Assembly: GCA_030278955.1 (NCBI GenBank)
Contig: JAOANR010000012.1
Location: 23,243,977 to 23,307,976 of the forward strand
Direction of reading: 5' to 3'
Length of the DNA stretch: 64,000 nt
Source of the DNA: Hygrophila difformis
Taxonomy: Eukaryota; Streptophyta; Magnoliopsida; Lamiales; Acanthaceae
In this document: piece by piece, positions 10,456 through 20,640 of the stretch
How the letters are laid out: every line of letters begins with the position of its first letter
How positions within the stretch are numbered: the stretch's first letter is position 1
The notes under the pieces: generated by a model
What the model saw: only the letters and a program-made list of their open reading frames with translations
The model's database searches: none
Told to the model about the DNA's origin: nothing
Position numbers and translations under genes: made by a program

Positions 10456-11591
10456 GATATTGGGATTTTGATGTTATTTAATTACTTGTATTACAATAGT
10501 ATTTAAATTGTATTTTTAATTGATAAAATGTAGTTTAATTCTTACCATTATAGCTAGTCCTTCTAGCTTGATAATTCTTCTAGTAAAAAATTAATAAAAT
10601 AATGTATATTTTGATAAAATTCCATATTACTATTATTTTATATAATTTTCCAAATGAGATAGTAATAAATTAATCTTATATACTAATAAATATTATTTAT
10701 TTTATATGACCATTTTTTTTGCTCAGGATTTCTAAAATGTTGGAGACACTCTACTAATATTTATCTAAACTTTGGATAAAAGCTAATTCTAAAGCTACTC
10801 CGGTTCTTCCGGATTTTAAAGGTGTGTTTGAATATAATTATTGTTTTAAATTTTAGCGTTTAAAGTTTTTAATTAATGGTAGAAAAAACAAATTGAGATT
10901 ATTTTAGATGTGGGTATATAGTGGACAAATTTTTGAGTAGTCACTTTGGATGTTTGGAAATTATGGTAGAATAATGAGTTGTTTGATTGATTGATGGTTG
11001 TTATTAATGGATTTGATTTGCAAACTGAATCAGCTCCTGCTAACTGCTGAATGAGTGCTTTGTATATGCTAAATTAGTGTTTTGTGTGTGCTGAGTGTTT
11101 TTATACATCTAATACACCATTAAATATACAATACATACTTCATCACCACCCAGCATGAAACACCGATTGGGTTAGCACGCGAGTGTCTATTGAACTTTTC
11201 TAGTTCAGTAGGCTAATATAAACCCTTTATTTTAAGGACTATTTAAGGTTATAATTAGGGCTAAGTTTGCGGGTGAATAGTGAGGACTAAAAATGGGCAA
11301 AGTAAGTTTTCCAAGTAAAAAAATAGCTTAGAGAATGGAGGCAAATAAGAGAAAACAAACAACAGAACGTGCAAATTCAAACGTATTATCTTATACTTCA
11401 TCCAATAAAAAGTGCTTTATTGGATCTGTTTGATACTATTTATTGTTCAATTAATTTAATTTTATACAATTATAATAACAAATTAGTCAAATTTTATTTT
11501 TATTAAATTCATCTGATCGGATAATTTTATATATAAAGTTGATCATACTAAAAGTTTTAGAACATAAATAATGAAATGTAGTTGTGAGTAA
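10456..11591. other. AT-rich intergenic DNA, nothing recognised
   Basis: No open frame of note, no tandem repeats and no paired termini are visible in these 1.1 kb apart from short homopolymer runs. Confidence 0.5.
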
Positions 11592-12040
11592 AGGCCCGTT
11601 TGGATTGGCTTTTAAAAAAAGCAGAAGCAAAAGTGAAAGCCAAAAGCAGAATCAGCTAACTTTTGTGTTTGGATGGAATGTTTAAAAAGCAGCTTTTTTT
11701 TCAATAGTGTGTTTGGATGTATAAAAGTGAAAAGTGCTTTTGAAATGTGTAAATTACCAAAAAGGATATGCTATTTATATATGATAGTATATATTTATAG
11801 TGTAATTTAAATAAATTAATAGGGGCATTTATGACTCTGCACACATTACTAGGTGCTTTTGGCTTCTGCTTTTCGGAGAAGCACCACCTGGGCTGCTTCT
11901 CCCAGAAGCACTTTTGCAGCTTTTCGAGGTGCTTTTGCTTTTTCTAAAAAGCCAAAACAAACACTCTTTTTCCTTCAAAAGTGCTTTTGGCAGAAGCAGA
12001 AACCAAAAGCACTTGGAAAAAGCCCATCCAAACAGGCTCT
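11592..12040 (+). mobile_element. Tourist-like MITE, copy A
   Basis: The ends are GGCCCGTTTGGATTGGCTTT and, inverted, CCAAACAGGCTC, with TAA next to both, the target of PIF/Harbinger elements. Inside are many AAAAGC / GCTTTT hairpin arms, which give the spurious ORF at 11853. Non-autonomous, no transposase. Confidence 0.75.
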
Positions 12041-12042
12041 AA

Positions 12043-12504
12043 GGGCCCGTTTGGATTGGCTTCTAGGGAGGTGCTTTTGGCTTTTGCTTCTGCCAAAAGC
12101 ACTTCTAATAGAAATTAGGTGTTTGTTTTGGCTTTTAAGAAAAAGCAAAAGCACCTCGAAAAGCGAAAAAAATGCTTCTGGAAGAAGCATCCCAGGGGGT
12201 GCTTCTCCCAAAAGCAGAAGCCAAAAGCACCTCGTAAAATGTGCAAGGACTTAAATACCCTCACTACTTAATATAAATTACACTATAAATATATCTTATT
12301 ATCATATTAAGTAGCATGCCCTTTTTGGTAATTACCACACTCTAAAAGCACTTTTCATTTTTATTCATCCAAACATATTTTTAGAAAAAGCCGCTTTTCA
12401 AACATTCCATCCAAACACAAAAGTTACATGCTTTTGCTTTTGACTTCTGCTTCTGCTTCTACTTTTGGCTTCTGCTTTTTTCAAAAGTCAATCCAAACAG
12501 GCCC
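12043..12504 (-). mobile_element. Tourist-like MITE, copy B, inverted relative to A and C
   Basis: Starts GGGCCCGTTTGGATTGGCTT and ends CCAAACAGGCCC, again with TAA on both sides. Its interior aligns with copy A only in inverted orientation and is clearly diverged, so B is a different lineage or age from A and C. Confidence 0.75.
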
Positions 12505-12507
12505 TAA

Positions 12508-12888
12508 CTTTTGTGTTTGGATGGAATGTTTGAAAAGCAGCTTTTTTTCAAAAGTGTGTTTGGATGTGTAAAAGTAAAAAGTGCTTTTGAAATGTGTAAA
12601 TTACCAAAAAGGATATGCTATTTATATATGATAGTATATATTTATAGTGTAATTTATATAAATTAATAGGGGCACTTATGACTCTGCACACATTACTAGG
12701 TGCTTTTGGCTTCTGCTTTTCGGAGAAGCACCACCTGGGCTGCTTCTCCCAGAAGCACTTTTGCAGCTTTTCGAGGTGCTTTTGCTTTTTCTAAAAAACG
12801 AAAACAAACACTCTTTTTCCTTCAAAAGTGCTTTTGGCAGAAGCAAAAGCCAAAAGCACTTAGAAAAAAGCTAATCCAAACAGGCTCT
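12508..12888 (+). mobile_element. Tourist-like MITE, copy C, left end missing
   Basis: Nearly identical to copy A from CTTTTGTGTTTGGATGGAATG onward, including the segment GCACCACCTGGGCTGCTTCT, and ends in CAGGCTC-TAA. About 70 bp of its left end are absent. The junction with copy B falls at CTAA, a sequence also present at the matching internal point of copy A. Confidence 0.7.
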
Positions 12889-13371
12889 AAGTAGTAGGAG
12901 TACTTTATGTCCAACATGTTACTACTACTTTTTAAATGTACCAAAAAAGAGATTTTACTCTTTTTTAATTTTATTTTATTTTTATTTTTGCTTTACATTT
13001 CCTGTACTTAATTATTCTAGTCTTGTAGCTATAATTCCCAAGTTGTCTATCTAGGTCCCTATATGAAGATAAGTTCTATCATATACTAATTCTAATTACT
13101 ACGGGCATATACTTGGCTGCCTTTCTGACTTTGTGTTTCAAATATTAAAAATTATTATAATATTTCATAATTTAGTAATTAAATTTTAAATTTTGAATTT
13201 TATCACTAAATTTTAATACTATTTTTCTATCGCCCTTTTTGGGAATTAGCTGTTAACTGTTAATTGATTCCGTGAGTAATAATTAATTAACATTAGCTGT
13301 TTGATAATTTTTCTTACACTCCAACTTTCAAACTCTAATACCAAGCATCAAACATTATTACCCAAAACTAT
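12889..13371. other. AT-rich intergenic DNA, nothing recognised
   Basis: No gene or paired termini are visible. The right end (TACCCAAAACTAT, 13359-13371) is the left TSD of the SINE that follows. Confidence 0.5.
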
Positions 13372-13586
13372 GTTTTTTTTTTTTTGTTTTTTGTTTTTTT
13401 TTGTTTTTTTTTTGTTTTTTTTTTTTTAACTGAACAACCTATACAGGTCAGGAAAGGGTGGTGGGAACCCATGCCACACAAATTATAAATGGATAAAGAT
13501 GAGAGATAGGGGCCAGGTGGGGAATCAAACCCCCAACCTATAGGTTGGGAGTCGAGGGACTGACCACTAGGGTAAAAGTCCCCATC
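13372..13586 (-). mobile_element. tRNA-derived SINE
   Basis: On the minus strand the element starts GATGGGGACTTTTACCCTAG, has a box A-like TAGTGGTCAG and a box B-like GGGTTTGATTCCCC about 40 bp later, and ends in an A-rich tail with repeated AAAAC (T tract at 13373-13428 in plus orientation). The flanks TACCCAAAACTAT (13359-13371) and TACCCAAAGCTAT (13587-13599) form a 13-bp TSD with one mismatch. Transcription would be by RNA polymerase III and mobilisation by a LINE. Confidence 0.8.
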
Positions 13587-13958
13587 TACCCAAAGCTATA
13601 TTAATTTAAAATTCTATTTTTTATAATTAATTCCAAATTTCAAACTCTAAACTTTAAAGACTAACTCACAAGTTTTGGATATCAACTCTCGAGTTATATA
13701 CTCTTATTATTTTCGTTTACATATATTAATAATCGTTTAAAAGAATTTCACATGTACTATGATAACCTTTTAAATTGGGTTAATAACTACTCATAGTATT
13801 AATTAAATGCATATGACCAATTAAACCTCTGCTAAATTCTTCAAATCTTGTAACCCAAAAAGAAAATTCTTCCAATCTTCATTTGAATGTTTCAATTTCA
13901 TCCGATAAACATTTCCCTTTTTTTTTAAAAAAAAATTGTAATGTGCAGTGTACACCTA
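13587..13958. other. AT-rich DNA between SINE and CACTA element
   Basis: No feature recognised beyond the SINE TSD at its left end. Confidence 0.5.
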
Positions 13959-13978
13959 CACTACAAGAAAAACAGGGA

Positions 13979-14156
13979 TTACCGACCCCAATTACCGACC
14001 CACAAAGTACGGGTCGGATTTACCGACCCCAGCTGGGGTCGGTAAAATTATGACCGTTATCGGGTCCACCCAGAGTACGGCGACCAAATCACCGACCACA
14101 ATAAATGTGGTCGGTGATACCGACCCCATTACCGACCCCATTTGGGGTCGGTAACC
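13979..14156. repeat. CACTA left subterminal repeats
   Basis: Repeated TTACCGACCCC and GGGGTCGGTAA motifs, often paired as hairpins such as ACCGACCCCATTTGGGGTCG. In En/Spm elements repeats of this kind bind the element-encoded regulatory protein; that role here is by family analogy. Confidence 0.9.
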
Positions 14157-14991
14157 TAGGGATTAAAATCCCCAAATCGGGGAAACAGAACACAGTCGAC
14201 GCAACCATTCTCCCCAACTCCCTCCACTCGACAGCGACTCCCACACCACCTCCAGCCCACCCGACGACGTCGCCGCCGGCCCCCGACCACCGCCTGACCA
14301 GCGCCTCTCCGGCCACGGAGACTTCCTGTCCATTTCGAGCTTCAACCGAGTGTGGTTCGATTCGTCCAAACAAGTTGTTTTCCACCTGAAAGATCATCTC
14401 CATTCCATTCGTGTAGTTATAGAAGGTATTCGATTGACTATTTCTTCACTTTTAATCAATTCGTTTGTTGTTATTTTTTGCTCATTTGTGATGTGCCTTG
14501 ATTTTGTCATCTCCCTAAAACCCTCAATTTTATTCTCATTGCTATTAACACTTAATATTTGTATAATTGCATTGTGAAAACCTATAATGGCATTTTTGTT
14601 GTATTCCTTACCAAAAACCTATAATTTTTGTTGTAAAAAAATAATATAGATCTTGAATGTTGGAGTTGGAGTAGAACGTTGGAGATTTAGTTGAATAATT
14701 TATATAGTAGGGACACATTTAGGAGCCGAACACAATTACTATTTTTGAATTAGTTGTATCCAAAATCCCTAAATGAAACAAATTAGCGTATGAAGAATGT
14801 GACAAAACATAAGTCATACCACATCAACAACACATCTAATTACACTCATAAAGAACATAATGAACATATACAATAAATCGTGTCTAATTTTTTTTATTAA
14901 CGTTCACAATATGGTAAAAGCACATGATCAACCTAACAATATTGATTCAAATGGGTTTCATTCTGTGGCGTATTGCCAAAACTTGTAGGGG
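14157..14991 (+). other. CACTA leader with GC-rich island
   Basis: About 14200-14370 is rich in GC compared with its surroundings and could be an untranslated first exon. A GT donor-like site follows at about 14426 (GAAG-GTATTC), then AT-rich intron-like DNA up to the transposase start. No TATA box or coding sequence is certain. Confidence 0.35.
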
Positions 14992-17221
14992 ATGGATCGG
15001 AGTTGGATGTACCGCTCCCGCCGTGAAATTGGAGTAGTGACATCCGAATTTACTAATGGAGTTGAATTATTTATTCATATGTCTCATGGAAACCCAGAAG
15101 TGGATAGGGCCAAGGGAAAATTAAGGTGTCCATGTCGTAAGTGTAGGAACAAGTGTTATCTACCTGATGATGCCATCAAGTACCATCTACAAAAATATGG
15201 GTTTGTCCCTAACTATGAAAGGTGGACGTGTCATGGAGAGGTGCATCAATTTGAACGATACGACGATGCCGGTGCGGGTGCCCCATCAGTTGAGCCACCT
15301 GAGGATGCTTACCTACAAATGGTTTATGAGGGAATGGGATTTGGTATGCCCGACACTACACCACATGAGGAAGATGGTGAAACGAGGCCACCGGAAGAAC
15401 CTAATCCGGAGGAGAGATTGTTTTACCGTATGTTGGAGGCGGCAGACAAAGATTTGTGGCCTGGGTGCAAGAAAATGACTTTGCTTTCAACAATAGCTAG
15501 ATTATTAAACATTAAAGCCGAACACAACTTATCGGAGCGGTGCTTCGATACGTTGTGCCAACTAATCATTGATTTGCTTCCCGAGGATAATGCTATGGTT
15601 AAGAGCTTCTACGAGGCAAAGAAACTACTTGAGGGATTGGGGCTTCCTGTTGAGAAAATAGATTGTTGTGAGAATAGGTGTATGTTGTTTTGGCGTGAAG
15701 ATGCTACATTAGAGAATTGCAGGTTCTTTGACAAACCGCGGTATCAGGAAACGAATTCCTATTCACAGATCGCACGGAAATACATGTTCTACTTCCCACT
15801 TAAAAACCGATTAAAAAGGTTGTATGCATCGGAGTAGACAGCGGAACATATGACTTGGCATGTCGGACACCAGCATGATATTGTAGGAGAGATGTGTCAT
15901 CCTTGTGACTCGAAGGCATGGAAAGATTTGGATACAATTCATCCAGGATTTGGGTCGGAGGGGCGAAATGTGCGCTTGGGACTTTGTACGGACGGTTTCC
16001 AACCTTTTGGACAGTCGGGATCTCAATACTCATGTTGGCCAGTAATTTTAACCCCATATAACCTCCCTCCCGGTATGTGCATGAAATATGAATACACATT
16101 TCTCACGTGCATAATTCCTGGGAAATCAAGCCCAAAACAGGGGATCGATGTCTTTTTACAACCCTTAATAGCCGAGCTTTTGGAGTTGTGGGATGTTGGG
16201 ATCACAACATACGACCGAAATACAAAACAAAACTTTCAGATGAAGGCAGCGTTGATGTGGACCATTGGAGACTTCCCGGCTTATTCTATGATGTCTGGTT
16301 GGAGCACGTATGGGAAATATGCCTGCCCAGTTTGTATGGAGGAAACAGAATCGATACGCCTTAGAGAGGGTGGCAAACAGTCATGGTTTGATGCTCACAG
16401 GAAGTTGCTGCCTTCAGATCATCCTTATAGGATTGATAAGTCCAAATTTACAAAGGATCGGGAGGAACACAGATTGGCACCAAGGTACAAGAGCGGCGAC
16501 GAATATGTGATTTCAAATCCCCCCGACAATCCATGCATAGCTCACGTTGCACAAGGCCCACTTCCCGTTGCTACATCGTATCCTATGTACTTTATTAATG
16601 GGATGAAATTTCACACAAAATCCCACGGTGGGCACAGAGCGACATACAACAGTGGTGTATGTATCAAGTCGGAGAACCAAGGAGACTATTATGGCATAAT
16701 CGAGGAGATTATAGTCAGAGTACCCTGCGTTGCCTATTAACCAAACAACCTTCTTCAAATGCAGATGGTTTGACCCACGTGGAGGAATTGGGACACGCAC
16801 TCATCCCAACTACAAACTTGTGGAAATAGATCATTCTAGATCTTTGAACGTATACGAACCTTTCATCTTTGCTAATCAGGCAGAACAGGTGTGCTACGTA
16901 CCGTTCCCAAACATCAGACCGGTTGCGAGCCGGAATGAGTGGTTGGCGGTGTGTAAAGTCAAACCGAGAGGAGTAATAACAGTTAGTCCATCAGTAGAAT
17001 TGGATGCGTTCCAAGTGGATGCCCCAGAACAACTTGGCCTAGAATCTACAACCATTACTGCCTCGCGACAGCGCCTAACAGACGACGACGTTCAATATGT
17101 TGAACTTCAGCAGGATGAGAGTACTGATTCAGATTCATCGATAGGCACTGATTCCAACTCAAATGATTCTGATCCGGATGATCCATCACAGGAGACTTCG
17201 GATGAGGATTTTCAAGTTTGA
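14992..17221 (+). pseudogene. CACTA transposase (Transposase_21 type), broken and internally deleted
   Basis: The N-terminus (MDRSWMYRSRR..) is a transposase-associated zinc-finger region with the CPCRKCRN cysteines; the tnp2/Transposase_21 domain follows, with the block GLCTDGFQPFGQSG and a CPVC motif. Breaks: an in-frame TAG at 15835-15837; a jump near 16530 from the middle of the transposase domain straight into the C-terminal DUF4216 region (NGMKFHTKS); and a +1 shift near 16715 after which DUF4216 continues (FFKCRWFD, ANQAEQVCYV) to TGA at 17221. Full-length homologues have several hundred more residues between these parts. The acidic tail (DSDSSIGTDSNSND) is normal for the family. It would cut and join the element ends in the nucleus, but cannot be active as it stands. 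Confidence 0.88.
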
Positions 17222-17320
17222 AATGTGATCTACCTAATTGCTAATTATTAAGATTCAAAATGTATATCTTATTTGAACTTAATTGTAAAGGTAGCAACTA
17301 ATGATAAATAAATTTTGCAG

Positions 17321-19086
17321 ATGTCAGGACGAGGACGTGGTGCGTCTTCTAGGACGCCCAGTGGGTCCGGATCGGGATCCAGATCTGGTGGTTCGGGGAC
17401 CCCGCACAGAGTCACAGGGCCTCAGCTGCAGTCAGCTATCCGAGCGGCGATGGAGGACTAGACGCTTTCGAACGCAGGTATTTGTGATATAAATTTAAAC
17501 AAATCATGGCATGGTCTAAACTACTGTTCGATGTTAACTCCATATATTAGCCTGCACGCACTCATATTTTATCTGTTATACCACAGTTGTAGCAGATGGC
17601 TCACAGGAGCAGCCCAGTGACATACCGGAGGCATCTTCTCCCGTCCCAGAGACTCCTATGCCTCGCACTCCAGGTACTAGAATTTGATTAAGTGTTTCGT
17701 TATATTCTATTGACACAAAATGTTATATTCTTTAACAGGTTCGGTGGGATCTGCATCTGGGGCTGCTTCCGGTTCACAGCAGGCACCTCCCGGTGCCCAG
17801 ATTGGAGCAGATAGGATCTTAGTTGAGCCCAGATCGGATGGGGTGTAAGTGATTTACGTTTTAAATTTTTTGGGTTACTTGTTTACTTTGATCGATGCGT
17901 AACATAACAATTTTGTCATATAGATTGGAGTTCAGTAACACACTGGTCCGGAAGATCACTGATATTTATCCCATGCGTGCTGACATGAATGGGATTAGTT
18001 GGGGAAAGGTCTCTCGGGAGACCAAAGAATTTTACTGGGGCGAGTTTCAGGTATTTTACAACTTTTAGAAGCTCAATACTCATGTTCCGTCATTGTTGTA
18101 TGCATCTTGATCCAAATTAACATGCAGAAAGTGGCACGCTGGGCCCCCCCAGCACGCTCTGGATGTGAGGAAGGAGTGGGAGAAGAAGAATATTGCCCGG
18201 TACTTTCTAGCGTTAAATTTACATTTGGGAATAGATAACATAAATTGACTGCACCGTTTGAATATTGCTAGGTATAAGGATTACACCCTAAACATACGAA
18301 AGAAGAAGAAGGCGTACCCGGCGGATGAGTTGGTTGCAGAGAACTGGAGACGCTTTTGGGATTCGGCGGCCTTTAAGGAGAAGTCAAACTGGGAAAAGTT
18401 GAACCGGCGCCGGGGACAGGAGGATGCACCGGCCCTCCCCACACATACAGCGGGCACGAAGTCTCATCTGGCCACTGCCGATAAACTGGTATGTTTCTCG
18501 TTAACATTCTACACCTATTTGTACAAAATGAAGACTTATGTTGTGCAAAATTTGTGCAGTCTTCTGATCGTAACAGGCCTATCCATCTTCACGAGCTTCA
18601 TGAGCACACACATACGAAGGGACACGAAAAGGATAATTGGGTCATGCCGATGTCAGAGCGACTTCAGGTATATCTACTAATGATCGATTAAAATATAGTC
18701 TCAATTCACCACGTTGACACTAAATTGCACCTTATCTTCTTCCACTTGTATTGCAGGACCAATTCAATGTTGTCTCTACACAGTTGTCACAGAACCCCGC
18801 CATTGGGCCTAACTTTGACCCGGATGCCGTGTTCGTCGATGTTGCGGGTGGCCCTGACAGACGGGGGAATATTTGTAGCATAGGCTCTATGGCTAGAGCG
18901 ATTAGGCGGCCAGCCCCTGTTGATTCCACACCTCCTCCCCCATCTGGGTATGTCACACAGGAGCAGTTTGATGCTGCACTTGAGAGGATTGAGCGGCTGT
19001 CACAGGAGCATATGAGCATGGCCGAGCAGCTGGAGCGGGTACTTGGAGATGATGGCTTGGGTGGAGGTGGCCTAGGTGTTCACTGA
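17321..19086 (+). pseudogene. CACTA second gene, Transposase_24 (Ptta/En/Spm) type, mildly broken
   Basis: Spliced reading from the ATG at 17321. Likely exons: 17321-17477, about 17586-17671, 17740-17847, 17925-18049, 18127-18199, 18272-18488, 18560-18667 and 18757-19086, all with GT..AG introns. The N-terminus is Gly/Ser/Arg-rich. The core has YPMRADMNGISWGKVSRETK, KEWEKKNIAR, KEKSNWEKLNRRR and HTAGTKSHLATADKL, the expected Transposase_24 signature. The last exon has a heptad-rich coiled-coil tail. Two defects are visible: an in-frame TAG near 17459 and an extra C in the C7 run at 18148-18154 that shifts frame inside the core. In related elements this protein binds the subterminal repeats. 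Exon borders are my own reading and may be off by a few bases. Confidence 0.75.
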
Positions 19087-19467
19087 TGACATTTTTCTGT
19101 TTTGGTTAGTATGATACTTTTGTCTAATTTTCAAATGTTAGAAGTGGATAGACCATTTAGACTTGGGTTTATTGATGTTGGGATGAATGGATTTTGGTAG
19201 ACTTGCAGTTGGACTAAGGTGGAGAACTTGATAATACTTGTGTTGACATTTTGAATGTTGGATGTTTGATTTGAGGACTTGTTATTATAGAATTTGATAA
19301 GTTTGTGTAACAATGGAAGAGTTGAGGAGTATATAAGTTGTAGTTGTTGATGTTTGTAATGTAGTGGATATGGTATTTGATGTCTTATTGTTTTGTTGGT
19401 ATTGCTTGATTTGTGGCAGCAGGGATGACTGTCAAAACAACCATTTCTGGTCACAAATTCAGTTGGG

Positions 19468-19786
19468 TACCGACCCCATTACCGACCACATGGTGGTCGG
19501 TAAAGCTACCGACTCCATTACCGACCCCATTTGGGGTCGGTAATCCCTGGACCAAGAGGTCCCAGTTCCCAAAATACCGACCCGACTACCGACCCTATCT
19601 GGGGTCGGTAACTTTACCGACCACAAGGTGGTCGGTAAATGGGTCGGTATACTGCCGACCCGAAGAAAATTTGGTCGGTCTTGAATCACCTACCAAGAAA
19701 TTACCGACCCCACTTTGGGGTCGGTAACCGGCTGGACGACCCGTCTCCGCCTGTTACCGACCCCAATTTGGAGTCGGTAATCGCTT
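19468..19786. repeat. CACTA right subterminal repeats
   Basis: A second cluster of ACCGACCCC / GGGGTCGGTA motifs, including ACCGACCACATGGTGGTCGG and several GGGGTCGGTAA hairpins, just inside the right terminus. It mirrors the left cluster. Confidence 0.9.
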
Positions 19787-19800
19787 TTTTTCTTGTAGTG

Positions 19801-20390
19801 CTGTTATTGTTAATAAAAACTTAAATATATCTATTTAAAAAAATTAATGATGTAGTTTATAACAAAATATAATGATAAATATCTAGAAAAATAATTTTAC
19901 ACAAAAAAGGTTAGATTTACAAATTATTTTGGCATGTACCGGATATCCTGGGCCACGTTGGACCCAAGGGCCAAGACTAATCACTCAAAGATTTGATGGT
20001 CATTGAAGAGTTGCATTTCTCAAAGCAGAATTCTGAATTCATAAGTATATATAACGATTTCTTGGGATTAGAACCCGACTTTAATGGTTCAGTCTTTTGA
20101 CTTCAAATTTTATGATTAGGGATTGAACGGGATTAGAACTGACTTTTGTGGTTAAGTCTTTCGAGTTTAAATTTTTATAATTAAGAATTCAATATTTATC
20201 CAACTCTCTATCCATCTCCTCCATTGTTTTAATTATAAATAAATAGGAAAAAAAAACTAATTTTCCACATGTTTAAAACACTGAAATGAAGACAAGAGAA
20301 CAAATACACGCATATATAGGCATTAGGCATATTATTATCATAGCAAAAAGAAAAAAGTAACCGTCGCATGAGTTGGCTTCTATAAATACC
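19801..20390. other. Upstream region of the K+ channel gene
   Basis: AT-rich DNA between the CACTA right end and the TATA box at 20391. No coding sequence. I see no clear further regulatory motif; the CACTA terminus lies only about 590 bp upstream of the TATA box. Confidence 0.5.
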
Positions 20391-20398
20391 CTTTGAAA
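20391..20398 (+). promoter_or_regulatory. TATA box of the GORK/SKOR-type gene
   Basis: TATAAATA lies 250 bp before the start codon, so transcription would start near 20420-20430 and give a leader of about 215 bases. No upstream ATG-initiated frame of note competes with the chosen start. Confidence 0.65.
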
Positions 20399-20640
20399 TG
20401 GAATGAAGCCCACCATTTCTCACTTCCACTCCAGCCATAGATTTCGTTGAAGCCATTATTATCTGGGAAAACCCCCAACCAAACTGCCAACTTGCCCTAA
20501 AGATTTTCCCTCTATATTCGATTCGATTCAATTCCTGTCCACGCACATCTTCAAAATTGCAGTTACTGCTGGATTCACTTGCACGAATACGTTCAATTTG
20601 CTGATAGTGGTAGTTCGTTCACCACAATTTGGTTGTGGAA

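Larger units (their letters stand above)
13959..19800 (+). mobile_element. CACTA (En/Spm-type) DNA transposon
   Basis: The left end is CACTACAAGAAAAAC (13959) and the right end is its inverse, TTTTTCTTGTAGTG (ending 19800). Next to both ends lie many TACCGACC motifs in both orientations. Two genes sit inside: a Transposase_21/tnp2 pseudogene and a Transposase_24 (Ptta/En/Spm) gene. The flanking triplets are CTA (13956-13958) and CTG (19801-19803), a 3-bp duplication with one mismatch. At 5.8 kb it has intact termini but broken genes, so it could move only with enzyme from elsewhere. Confidence 0.95.

Noticed and set aside
11853..12254. 133-codon open frame (and its near copy at 12700)
   Set aside because: It follows the AAAAGC/GCTTTT hairpin repeats of the Tourist-like MITEs, and similar frames occur on both strands.
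14089..14403. Minus-strand Gly/Val-rich open frame in the CACTA leader
   Set aside because: It arises from the GC-rich leader and subterminal repeats, with no domain and no context.
20229..20546. Minus-strand 105-codon frame upstream of the K+ channel
   Set aside because: It overlaps the promoter and leader of the channel gene and resembles no protein I know.
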